A stretch of DNA of 64,000 nucleotides from Ptiloglossa arizonensis. Lineage: Eukaryota; Arthropoda; Insecta; Hymenoptera; Colletidae. Location: assembly GCF_051014685.1 (NCBI RefSeq), contig NW_027479026.1, positions 211,960-275,959 of the forward strand, read 5' to 3'. Below are positions 25,998-37,140 of the stretch, piece by piece. A program made the position numbers and the translations under genes. How positions within the stretch are numbered: position 1 is the stretch's first letter; each line of letters begins with the position of its first letter. The notes below the pieces were generated by a model, which did not search any database, had not been told where the DNA came from, and worked only from the letters and a program-made list of their open reading frames with translations.

Positions 25998-27412
25998 TGC
26001 TGCTCGAAACGCTTAACCAGAATGGCCTAGGGAAAAAATACACATACCGCTGTAATCGGGCGAGTTTGTACTTTCAGATGCAACAGGAATTTTTGGGTTA
26101 AGTCAATCCGTTCGCGAGATATGGGAGTTTGAAGCCAAGAAATGGTTGAGAAGGCAAAAAATTTTTGCAATTCTGTTGCTCCAAACGCTTAACCAGAATG
26201 GCCTAGGGAAATAATACACATACCGTTGTAATCGGGCGAGTTTCTACTTTCAGATGCAATAGGAATTTTTGGGTTAGGCCAATCCGTTCGCGAGATATGG
26301 GAGTTTGAAGCCAAGAAATGGTTGAGAAGGCAAAACATTTTTCGCAATTCTGCTGCTCCAAACGCTTAACCAGAATGGCCTAGGGAAAAAATAAACATAC
26401 CGCTGTAATCGGGCGAGTTTCTACTTTCACACGCAACAGGAATTTTTGGGTTTGGTCAATCCGTTCGCGAGATATGGGACTTTGAAGCTAAGAAATGGTT
26501 GAGAAGACAACAAATTTTTCGCAATTCTGCTGCTCCAAACGCTTAACCAGAATGGGCTAGGGAAAAAATACACGTACCGTTGTAATCGGGCGAGTTTCTA
26601 CTTTCACACGCAACAGGAATTTTTGGGTTAGGTCAATCCGTCCGCGAGATATGGGAGTTTGAAGCCAAGAAATGGTTGAGAAGACAAAAGATTTTTCGCA
26701 ATTCTGCTGCTCCAAACGCTTAACCAGAATGGCCTATGGAAAATATACACATACCGTTGTAATCGGGCGAGTTTCTACTTTCAGATGCGACAGGAATATT
26801 TGGGTTAGGTCAATCCGTTCGCGAGATATGGGAGTTTGAAGCCAAGAAATGGTTGAGAAGCCAAAAAATTTTTCGCAATTCTGCTGCTCCAAACGCTTAA
26901 CCAGAATGGCCTAGGGAAAAAATACACATACCGCTGTAATCGGGCGAGTTTCTACTTTCAGATGCAATAGGAATTTTTGGGTTAGGTCAATCCGTTCGCG
27001 AGATATGGGAGTTTGAAGCCAAGAAATGGATGAGAAGGCAACAAATTTTTCGCACTTCTGCTGCTCCAAACGCTTAACCAGAATGGCCTAGGGAAAAAAT
27101 ACACATACCGCTGTAATCGGGCGAGTTTCTACTTTCAGATGCAATAGGAATTTTTGGGTTAGGTCAATTCGTTCGCGAGATATGGGACTTTGGAGCCAAG
27201 AAATGGTTGAGAAGGCTAAAAATTTTTCGCAATTCTGCTGCTCCAAACGCTTAACCAGAATGGCCTAGGGAAAAAATACACATAGCGTTGTAATCGGGCG
27301 AGTTTCTACTTTCAGACGCAACAGGAATTTTTGGGTTAGGTCAATCCGTTCGCGAGATATGGGAGTTTGAAGCCAAGAAATGGTTGAGAAGGCAAACAAT
27401 TATTCTCTATTC
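25998..27412 (+). repeat. Satellite block G: copy of block E minus two monomers
   Basis: The block starts with the TGCTGCTCG monomer corresponding to 21754 (offset 4244 bp) and repeats the block E order, including AAATAATACAC, AATAAACAT (26351), GGGCTAGGG, CTATGGAAAATAT and GGATGAG. The offset falls from 4598 to 4244 bp exactly here, so the two monomers at 21400-21753 are missing. The last monomer carries AAACAATTATTCTC near 27395 and leads back to the a-type class. Confidence 0.85.
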
Positions 27413-29533
27413 TGCTGCTTCAAACGCTTAACCAGAATGGCCTAGGGAAAAAATACACATACCGTTGTAATCCGGCGAGTTTCTTCTTTCAGATGCAACA
27501 GGAATTTTTGGGTTAGGTCAATCCGTTCGCGAGATATGGGAGTTTGAAGCTAAGAAATGGTAAAGAAGACAACAAATTGTTCGCACTACTGCTGCTCCAA
27601 ACGCTTAACTAGAATGGCCTAGGGAAAAAATACACATACCGTTGTAATCGGGCGAGTTTCTACTTTCAGACGCAACAGGAACTTTTGGGTTTGGTCAATC
27701 CGTTCGCGTGATATGGGAGTTTGAAGCCAAGAAATGGTTGAGAAGGCAAAAAATTTTTCGCAATTCTGCTGCTCCAAACGCTTAACCAGAATGGCCTAGG
27801 GAAAAAATACACATACCGTTGTAATCGGCGAGTTTCTACTTTCAGGTGCAACAGGAATTTTTGGGTTAGGTCAATCCGTTCGCGATATATGGGAGTTTGA
27901 AGCCAAGAAATGGTTGAGAAGGCAAAAAATTTTTCGCAATTCTGCTGCTCCAAACGCTTAACCAGAATTGCCTAGGGAAAAAATACACATACCCCTGTAA
28001 TCGGGCGAGTTTCTACTTTCAGATGCAATAGGAATTTTTGGGTTAGGTCAATCCGTTCGCGAGATATGGGAGTTTGAAGCCAAGAAATGGTTGAGAAGGT
28101 AAAACATTTTTTGCAATTCTGCTGCTCCAAACGCTTAACCAGAATGCCCTAGGGAAAAAATACGCATATCGTTGTAATCGGGCGAGTTTCTACTTTCAGA
28201 TGCAATAGAAATTTTTGGGTTAGGTCAACCCGTTCGCGAGATTTGGCAGTTTGAGGACAAGAAATGGTTGAGAAGGCAAAAATTTGTTCGCATTTCTGCT
28301 GCTCCAAACGCATAACCAGAATGGCCTAGGGAAAAAATACACATACCGTTGTAATCGGGCGAGTTTCTTCTTTCAGATGCAACAGGAATTTTTGGGTTAG
28401 GTCAATCCGTTCGCGAGATATGGGAGTTTGAAGCTAAGAAATGGTAAAGAAGACAACAAATTGTTCGCACTACTGCTGCTCCAAACGCTTAACTAGAATG
28501 GCCTAGGGAAAAAATACACATACCGTTGTAATCGGGCGAGTTTCTACTTTCAGACGCAACAGGAACTTTTGGGTTAGGTCAATCCGTTCGCGTGGTATGG
28601 GAGTTTGAAGCCAAGAAATGGTTGAGAAGGCAAAAAATTTTTCGCAATTCTGCTGCTCCAAACGCTTAACCAGAATGGCCTAGGGAAAAAATACACATAC
28701 CGTTGTAATCGGCGAGTTTCTACTTTCAGACGCAACAGGAATTTTTGGGTTAGGTCAATCCGTTCGCGAGATATGGGAGTTTGAAGCCAAGAAATGGTTG
28801 AGAAGGCAAAAAATTGTTCGCTATTCTGCTGCTTCAAACGCTTGACCAGAATGGCCTAGGGAAAAAATACACATACCGTTGTAATCGGGCGAGTTTCTTC
28901 TTTCAGATGCAACAGGAATTTTTGGGTTAGGTCAATCCGTTCGCGAGATATGGGAGTTTGAAGCCAAGAAATGGTTGAGAAGGCAAAAAATTATTCGCTA
29001 TTCTGCTGCTTCAAACGCTTAACCAGAATGGCCTAGGGAAAAAATACACATACCGCTGTAATCGGGCGAGTTTCTTCTTTCAGATGCAACAGGAATTTTT
29101 GGGTTAGGTCAATCCGTTCGCGAGATATGGGAGTTTGAAGCTAAGAAATGGTAAAGAAGACAACAAATTGTTCGCACTACTGCTGCTCCAAACGCTTAAC
29201 TAGAATGGCCTAGGGAAAAAATACACATACCGTTGTAATCGGGCGAGTTTCTACTTTCAGACGCAACAGGAACTTTTGGGTTAGGTCAATCCGTTCGCGT
29301 GATATGGGAGTTTGAAGCCAAGAAATGGTTGAGAAGGCAAAAAATTTTTCGCAATTCTGCTGCTCCAAACGCTTAACCAGAATGGCCTAGGGAAAAAATA
29401 CACATACCGTTGTAATCGGCGAGTTTCTACTTTCAGGTGCAACAGGAATTTTTGGGTTAGGTCAATCCGTTCGCGATATATGGGAGTTTGAAGCCAAGAA
29501 ATGGTTGAGAAGGCAAAAAATTTTTCGCAATTC
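27413..29533 (+). repeat. Satellite block H: a-g class
   Basis: This third alternation of the a-g class has b/c pairs near 27666, 28574 and 29281. The stretch around 28574-29544 corresponds to 19379-20349 at an offset of 9195 bp (52 monomers with several 176-bp units). No gene is seen. Confidence 0.83.
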
Positions 29534-29710
29534 TGCTGCTCCAAACGCTTAACCAGAATAGCCTATGGAAAAAATACACATACCGTTGTAATCGGGCGAG
29601 TTTCTACTTTCAGATGCAACAGGAATTTTTGGGTTAGGTCAATCCGTTCGCGATATATGGGAGTTTGAAGCCAAGAAATGGTTGAGAAGGCAAAACATTT
29701 TTCGCAATTC

Positions 29711-30241
29711 TGCTGCTCCAAACGCTTAACCAGAATGGGCTAGGGAAAAAATACACGTACCGTTGTAATCGGGCGAGTTTCTACTTTCACACGCAACAGG
29801 AATTTTTGGGTTAGGTCAATCCGTCCGCGAGATATGGGAGTTTGAAGCCAAGAAATGGTTGAGAAGACAAAAGATTTTTCGCAATTCTGCTGCTCCAAAC
29901 GCTTAACCAGAATGGCCTATGGAAAATATACACATACCGTTGTAATCGGGCGAGTTTCTACTTTCAGATGCGACAGGAATATTTGGGTTAGGTCAATCCG
30001 TTCGCGAGATATGGGAGTTTGAAGCCAAGAAATGGTTGAGAAGCCAAAAAATTTTTCGCAATTCTGCTGCTCCAAACGCTTAACCAGAATGGCCTAGGGA
30101 AAAAATACACATACCGCTGTAATCGGGCGAGTTTCTACTTTCAGATGCAATAGGAATTTTTGGGTTGGGTCAATCCGTTCGCGAGATATGGGAGTTTGAA
30201 GCCAAGAAATGGTTGAGAAGGCAACAAATTTTTCGCACTTC
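29711..30241 (+). repeat. Trimer duplication (531 bp), copy 1
   Basis: Three monomers: GGGCTAGGG/ACACGTACC; CTATGGAAAATAT with GCGACAGGAATATTTG; and GGCCTAGGG with GGGTTGGGTC. The same trio begins again at 30242, exactly 531 bp later. Both copies share the private substitution GGGTTGGG (near 30165 and 30696) instead of GGGTTAGG, which indicates a direct and recent duplication. Confidence 0.92.
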
Positions 30242-30772
30242 TGCTGCTCCAAACGCTTAACCAGAATGGGCTAGGGAAAAAATACACGTACCGTTGTAAT
30301 CGGGCGAGTTTCTACTTTCACACGCAACAGGAATTTTTGGGTTAGGTCAATCCGTCCGCGAGATATGGGAGTTTGAAGCCAAGAAATGGTTGAGAAGACA
30401 AAAGATTTTTCGCAATTCTGCTGCTCCAAACGCTTAACCAGAATGGCCTATGGAAAATATACACATACCGTTGTAATCGGGCGAGTTTCTACTTTCAGAT
30501 GCGACAGGAATATTTGGGTTAGGTCAATCCGTTCGCGAGATATGGGAGTTTGAAGCCAAGAAATGGTTGAGAAGCCAAAAAATTTTTCGCAATTCTGCTG
30601 CTCCAAACGCTTAACCAGAATGGCCTAGGGAAAAAATACACATACCGCTGTAATCGGGCGAGTTTCTACTTTCAGATGCAATAGGAATTTTTGGGTTGGG
30701 TCAATCCGTTCGCGAGATATGGGAGTTTGAAGCCAAGAAATGGTTGAGAAGGCAACAAATTTTTCGCACTTC
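30242..30772 (+). repeat. Trimer duplication (531 bp), copy 2
   Basis: Second copy of the preceding trimer, in the same orientation with no spacer. It carries the same private GGGTTGGG base and the same CGCACTTC end. Confidence 0.92.
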
Positions 30773-30949
30773 TGCTGCTCCAAACGCTTAACCAGAATGG
30801 CCTAGGGAAAAAATACACATACCGCTGTAATCGGGCGAGTTTCTACTTTCAGATGCAATAGGAATTTTTGGGTTAGGTCAATTCGTTCGCGAGATATGGG
30901 ACTTTGGAACCAAGAAATGGTTGAGAAGGCTAAAAATTTTTCGCAATTC

Positions 30950-33248
30950 TGCTGCTCCAAACGCTTAACCAGAATGGCCTAGGGAAAAAATACACATAGC
31001 GTTGTAATCGGGCGAGTTTCTACTTTCAGACGCAACAGGAATTTTTGGGTTAGGTCAATCCGTTCGCGAGATATGGGAGTTTGAAGCCAAGAAATGGTTG
31101 AGAAGGCAAAAAATTGTTCGCTATTCTGCTGCTTCAAACGCTTGACCAGAATGGCCTAGGGAAAAAATACACATACCGTTGTAATCGGGCGAGTTTCTTC
31201 TTTCAGATGCAACAGGAATTTTTGGGTTAGGTCAATCCGTTCGCGAGATATGGGAGTTTGAAGCCAAGAAATGGTTGAGAAGGCAAAAAATTATTCGCTA
31301 TTCTGCTGCTTCAAACGCTTAACCAGAATGGCCTAGGGAAAAAATACACATACCGTTGTAATCGGGCGAGTTTCTTCTTTCAGATGCAACAGGAATTTTT
31401 GGGTTAGGTCAATCCGTTCGCGAGATATGGGAGTTTGAAGCTAAGAAATGGTAAAGAAGACAACAAATTGTTCGCACTACTGCTGCTCCAAACGCTTAAC
31501 TAGAATGGCCTAGGGAAAAAATACACATACCGTTGTAATCGGGCGAGTTTCTACTTTCAGACGCAACAGGAACTTTTGGGTTAGGTCAATCCGTTCGCGT
31601 GATATGGGAGTTTGAAGCCAAGAAATGGTTGAGAAGGCAAAAAATTTTTCGCAATTCTGCTGCTCCAAACGCTTAACCAGAATCGCCTAGGGAAAAAATA
31701 CACATACCGTTGTAATCGGCGAGTTTCTACTTTCAGGTGCAACAGGAATTTTTGGGTTAGGTCAATCCGTTCGCGATGTATGGGAGTTTGAAGCCAAGAA
31801 ATGGTTGAGAAGGCAAAAAATTTTTCGCAATTCTGCTGCTCCAAACGCTTAACCAGAATTGCCTAGGGAAAAAATACACATACCCCTGTAATCGGGCGAG
31901 TTTCTACTTTCAGATGCAATAGGAATTTTTGGGTTAGGTCAATCCGTTCGCGAGATATGGGAGTTTGAAACCAAGAAATGGTTGAGAAGGTAAAACATTT
32001 TTTGCAATTCTGCTGCTCCAAACGCTTAACCAGAATGCCCTAGGGAAAAAATACGCATATCGTTGTAATCGGGCGAGTTTCTACTTTCAGATGCAATAGG
32101 AATTTTTGGGTTACGTCAATCCGTTCGCGAGATTTGGGAGTTTGAAGCTAAGAAATGGTTGAGAAGGCAAAAAATTTTTCGCAATTCTGCTGCTCCAAAC
32201 GCTTAACCAGAATGGCCTAGGGAAAAAATACACATACCTTTATAATCGGGCGAGTTTCTACTTTCAGATGCAATAGAAATTTTTGGGTTAGGTCAACCCG
32301 TTCGCGAGATTTGGGAGTTTGAGGACAAGAAATGGTTGAGAAGGCAAAAATTTTTTCGCATTTCTGCTGCTCCAAACGCATAACCAGAATGGCCTAGGGA
32401 AAAAATACACATACCGCTGTAATGGGGCGAGTTTCTACTTTCAGATGCAATAGGAATTTTTAGGTTAGGTCAATCCGTTCGCGAGATATGGGAGTTTGAA
32501 GCGAAGAAATGGTTGAGAAGGCAAAAAATTATTCGCAATTCCGCAGCTCCAAACGCTTAACCAGAATGGTCTAGGGAAAAAATACACATACCGTTGTAAT
32601 CGGGCGAGTTTCTACTTTCAGACGCAATAGGAATTTTTTGGTTAGGTCAATCCGTCCGCGAGATATGGGAGTTTGAACACAAGAATGGTTGAGAAGGCAA
32701 AAAATTTTTCGCAATTCTGCTGCTCCAAACGCTTAACCAGAATGGCCTAGGGAAAAAATGCGCATATCGTTATAATCGGGCGAGTTTCTGCTTTCAGACG
32801 CAGCAGGAATTTTTGGGTTTGGTCAATCCGTTCGCGAGATATGGGACTTTGAAGCTAAGAAATGGTTGAGAAGACAAAAAATTTTTCGCAATTCTGCTGC
32901 TCCAAACGCTTAACCAGAATGGCCTATGGAAAAAATACACATACCGCTGTAATCGGGCGAGTTTGTACTTTCAGATGCAACAGGAATTTTTGGGTTAAGT
33001 CAATCCGTTCGCGAGATATGGGAGTTTGAAGCCAAGAAATGGTTGAGAAGGCAAAAAATTTTTCGCAATTCTGCTGCTCCAAACGCTTAACCAGAATGGC
33101 CTAGGGAAAAAATACACATACCGTTGTAATCGGGCGAGTTTCTACTTTCAGATGCAATAGGAATTTTTGGGTTAGGTCAATCCGTTCGCGAGATATGGGA
33201 GTTTGAAGCCAAGAAATTGTTGAGAAGGCAAAAAATTTTTCGCAATTC
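30950..33248 (+). repeat. 13-monomer duplication (2299 bp), copy 1
   Basis: The TAGCGTTG-type monomer starting at 30950 recurs at 33249 (2299 bp = 13 x 177 minus 2). All intervening markers keep that offset, including the b/c pair near 31581 with shared private ATCGCCTAGG and GCGATGTATG variants, the ACCGCTGTAATGGGG monomer, and the GAACACAAGAATGG short monomer. Confidence 0.92.
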
Positions 33249-35547
33249 TGCTGCTCCAAACGCTTAACCAGAATGGCCTAGGGAAAAAATACACATAGCG
33301 TTGTAATCGGGCGAGTTTCTACTTTCAGACGCAACAGGAATTTTTGGGTTAGGTCAATCCGTTCGCGAGATATGGGAGTTTGAAGCCAAGAAATGGTTGA
33401 GAAGGCAAAAAATTGTTCGCTATTCTGCTGCTTCAAACGCTTGACCAGAATGGCCTAGGGAAAAAATACACATACCGTTGTAATCGGGCGAGTTTCTTCT
33501 TTCAGATGCAACAGGAATTTTTGGGTTAGGTCAATCCGTTCGCGAGATATGGGAGTTTGAAGCCAAGAAATGGTTGAGAAGGCAAAAAATTATTCGCTAT
33601 TCTGCTGCTTCAAACGCTTAACCAGAATGGCCTAGGGAAAAAATACACATACCGTTGTAATCGGGCGAGTTTCTTCTTTCAGATGCAACAGGAATTTTTG
33701 GGTTAGGTCAATCCGTTCGCGAGATATGGGAGTTTGAAGCTAAGAAATGGTAAAGAAGACAACAAATTGTTCGCACTACTGCTGCTCCAAACGCTTAACT
33801 AGAATGGCCTAGGGAAAAAATACACATACCGTTGTAATCGGGCGAGTTTCTACTTTCAGACGCAACAGGAACTTTTGGGTTAGGTCAATCCGTTCGCGTG
33901 ATATGGGAGTTTGAAGCCAAGAAATGGTTGAGAAGGCAAAAAATTTTTCGCAATTCTGCTGCTCCAAACGCTTAACCAGAATCGCCTAGGGAAAAAATAC
34001 ACATACCGTTGTAATCGGCGAGTTTCTACTTTCAGGTGCAACAGGAATTTTTGGGTTAGGTCAATCCGTTCGCGATGTATGGGAGTTTGAAGCCAAGAAA
34101 TGGTTGAGAAGGCAAAAAATTTTTCGCAATTCTGCTGCTCCAAACGCTTAACCAGAATTGCCTAGGGAAAAAATACACATACCCCTGTAATCGGGCGAGT
34201 TTCTACTTTCAGATGCAATAGGAATTTTTGGGTTAGGTCAATCCGTTCGCGAGATATGGGAGTTTGAAACCAAGAAATGGTTGAGAAGGTAAAACATTTT
34301 TTGCAATTCTGCTGCTCCAAACGCTTAACCAGAATGCCCTAGGGAAAAAATACGCATATCGTTGTAATCGGGCGAGTTTCTACTTTCAGATGCAATAGGA
34401 ATTTTTGGGTTACGTCAATCCGTTCGCGAGATTTGGGAGTTTGAAGCTAAGAAATGGTTGAGAAGGCAAAAAATTTTTCGCAATTCTGCTGCTCCAAACG
34501 CTTAACCAGAATGGCCTAGGGAAAAAATACACATACCTTTATAATCGGGCGAGTTTCTACTTTCAGATGCAATAGAAATTTTTGGGTTAGGTCAACCCGT
34601 TCGCGAGATTTGGGAGTTTGAGGACAAGAAATGGTTGAGAAGGCAAAAATTTTTTCGCATTTCTGCTGCTCCAAACGCATAACCAGAATGGCCTAGGGAA
34701 AAAATACACATACCGCTGTAATGGGGCGAGTTTCTACTTTCAGATGCAATAGGAATTTTTAGGTTAGGTCAATCCGTTCGCGAGATATGGGAGTTTGAAG
34801 CGAAGAAATGGTTGAGAAGGCAAAAAATTATTCGCAATTCCGCAGCTCCAAACGCTTAACCAGAATGGTCTAGGGAAAAAATACACATACCGTTGTAATC
34901 GGGCGAGTTTCTACTTTCAGACGCAATAGGAATTTTTTGGTTAGGTCAATCCGTCCGCGAGATATGGGAGTTTGAACACAAGAATGGTTGAGAAGGCAAA
35001 AAATTTTTCGCAATTCTGCTGCTCCAAACGCTTAACCAGAATGGCCTAGGGAAAAAATGCGCATATCGTTATAATCGGGCGAGTTTCTGCTTTCAGACGC
35101 AGCAGGAATTTTTGGGTTTGGTCAATCCGTTCGCGAGATATGGGACTTTGAAGCTAAGAAATGGTTGAGAAGACAAAAAATTTTTCGCAATTCTGCTGCT
35201 CCAAACGCTTAACCAGAATGGCCTATGGAAAAAATACACATACCGCTGTAATCGGGCGAGTTTGTACTTTCAGATGCAACAGGAATTTTTGGGTTAAGTC
35301 AATCCGTTCGCGAGATATGGGAGTTTGAAGCCAAGAAATGGTTGAGAAGGCAAAAAATTTTTCGCAATTCTGCTGCTCCAAACGCTTAACCAGAATGGCC
35401 TAGGGAAAAAATACACATACCGTTGTAATCGGGCGAGTTTCTACTTTCAGATGCAATAGGAATTTTTGGGTTAGGTCAATCCGTTCGCGAGATATGGGAG
35501 TTTGAAGCCAAGAAATTGTTGAGAAGGCAAAACATTTTTCGCAATTC
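33249..35547 (+). repeat. 13-monomer duplication (2299 bp), copy 2
   Basis: Direct tandem copy of 30950-33248. The last monomer differs at AAACATTTTT (near 35530), where copy 1 has AAAAATTTTT, fitting an exchange point in or near this monomer. Copy 2 itself overlaps the next, 18-monomer duplication, so the events are nested. Confidence 0.9.
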
Positions 35548-37140
35548 TGCTGCTCCAAACGCTTAACCAGAATGGCCTAGGGAAAAAATACGCATATCGC
35601 TATAATCGGGCGAGTTTCTACTTTCAGACGCAGCAGGAATTTTTGGGTTTGGTCAATCCGTTCGCGAGATATGGGACTTTGAAGCTAAGAAATGGTTGAG
35701 AAGACAACAAATTTTTCGCAATTGTGCTGCTCCAAACGCTTAACCAGAATGGGCTAGGGAAAAAATACACGTACCGTTGTAATCGGGCGAGTTTCTACTT
35801 TCACACGCAACAGGAATTTTTGGGTTAGGTCAATCCGTCCGCGAGATATGGGAGTTTGAAGCCAAGAAATGGTTGAGAAGACAAAAAATTTTTCGCAATT
35901 CTGCTGCTCCAAACGCTTAACCAGAATAGCCTATGGAAAAAATACACATACCGTTGTAATCGGGCGAGTTTCTACTTTCAGATGCAACAGGAATTTTTGG
36001 GTTAGGTCAATCCGTTCGCAAGATATGGGAGTTTGAAGCCAAGAAATGGTTGAGAAGGCAAAAAATTTTTCGCAATTCTGCCGCTCCAAACGCTTAACCA
36101 GAATGGCCTAGGGAAAAAATATACATACCGCTGTAATCGGGCGAGTTTCTACTTTCAGATGCAACAGGAATTTTTGGGTTAGGTCAATCCGTTCGCGAGA
36201 TATGGGAGTTTGAAGCCAAGAAATGGTTGAGAAGGCAAAAAATTTTTCGCAATTTTGCTGCTCGAAACGCTTAACCAGAATGGCCTAGGGAAAAAATACA
36301 CATACCGCTGTAATCGGGCGAGTTTGTACTTTCAGATGCAACAGGAATTTTTGGGTTAAGTCAATCCGTTCGCGAGATATGGGAGTTTGAAGCCAAGAAA
36401 TGGTTGAGAAGGCAAAAAATTTTTCGCAATTCTGCTGCTCCAAACGCTTAACCAGAATGGCCTAGGGAAAAAATACACATACCGTTGTAATCGGGCGAGT
36501 TTCTACTTTCAGATGCAATAGGAATTTTTTGGTTAGGTCAATCCGTTCGCGAGATATGGGAGTTTGAAGCCAAGAAATTGTTCAGAAGGCAAAACATTTT
36601 TCGCAATTCTGCTGCTCCAAACGCTTAACCAGAATGGCCTAGGGAAAAAATACGCATATCGTTATAATCGGGCGAGTTTCTACTTTCAGACGCAGCAGGA
36701 ATTTTTGGGTTTGGTCAATCCGTTCGCGAGATATGGGACTTTGAAGCTAAGAAATGGTTGAGAAGACAACAAATTTTTCGCAATTCTGCTGCTCCAAACG
36801 CTTAACCAGAATGGGCTAGGGAAAAAATACACGTACCGTTGTAATCGGGCGAGTTTCTACTTTCACACCCAACAGGAATTTTTGGGTTAGGTCAATCCGT
36901 CCGCGAGATATGGGAGTTTGAAGCCAAGAAATGGTTGAGAAGACAAAAAATTTTTCGCAATTCTGCTGCTCCAAACGCTTAACCAGAATAGCCTATGGAA
37001 AAAATACACTTACCGTAATAATCGGGCGAGTTTCTACTTTCAGATGCAACAGGAATTTTTGGGTTAGGTCAATCCGTTCGCGAGATATGGGAGTTTGAAG
37101 CCAAGAAATGGTTGAGAAGGCAAAAAATTTTTCGCAATTC
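33957..37140 (+). repeat. 18-monomer duplication (3184 bp), copy 1
   Basis: A type-c monomer starts at 33957 and its counterpart at 37141; later markers keep the 3184-bp offset. Differences seen by eye are few: 33983 C against 37167 G; TTTTTAGG against TTTGTAGG near 37943; CTGCCGCTCC near 36079 against CTGCTGCTCC near 39263; and GAAGACAAC near 35702 against GAAGAAAAC near 38886. Confidence 0.92.
36657..36673 (+). other. CENP-B-box-like site, GTTATAATCGGG form
   Basis: TATCGTTATAATCGGGC keeps 8 of the 9 essential CENP-B-box bases and 12 of 17 overall. This form belongs to the GACGCAGCAGG monomer subtype, which is frequent from about 32.7 kb to the end, so the better-matching box is more common in the right half. 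The commonest monomers carry ACCG in place of ATCG and match 7 of 9. Confidence 0.5.

Larger units (their letters stand above)
29534..31126 (+). repeat. Satellite block I: E/G-class monomers with an internal trimer duplication
   Basis: The block opens with the ATAGCCTATGG monomer (as at 21400) and continues through GGGCTAGGG, CTATGGAAAATAT, GAAGCCAAAAAA and CGCACTTC types. Three monomers are duplicated in tandem inside it (29711-30772). It ends with TAGCGTTG and AATTGTTCGCTATTC monomers that lead into the a-type class. Confidence 0.83.

Noticed and set aside
36564..36761. 65-codon plus-strand frame, repeated at 39748 and 50187
   Set aside because: It is a chance opening across two monomers, copied by the 3184-bp and 10.44-kb duplications. 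The translation is plain satellite consensus.
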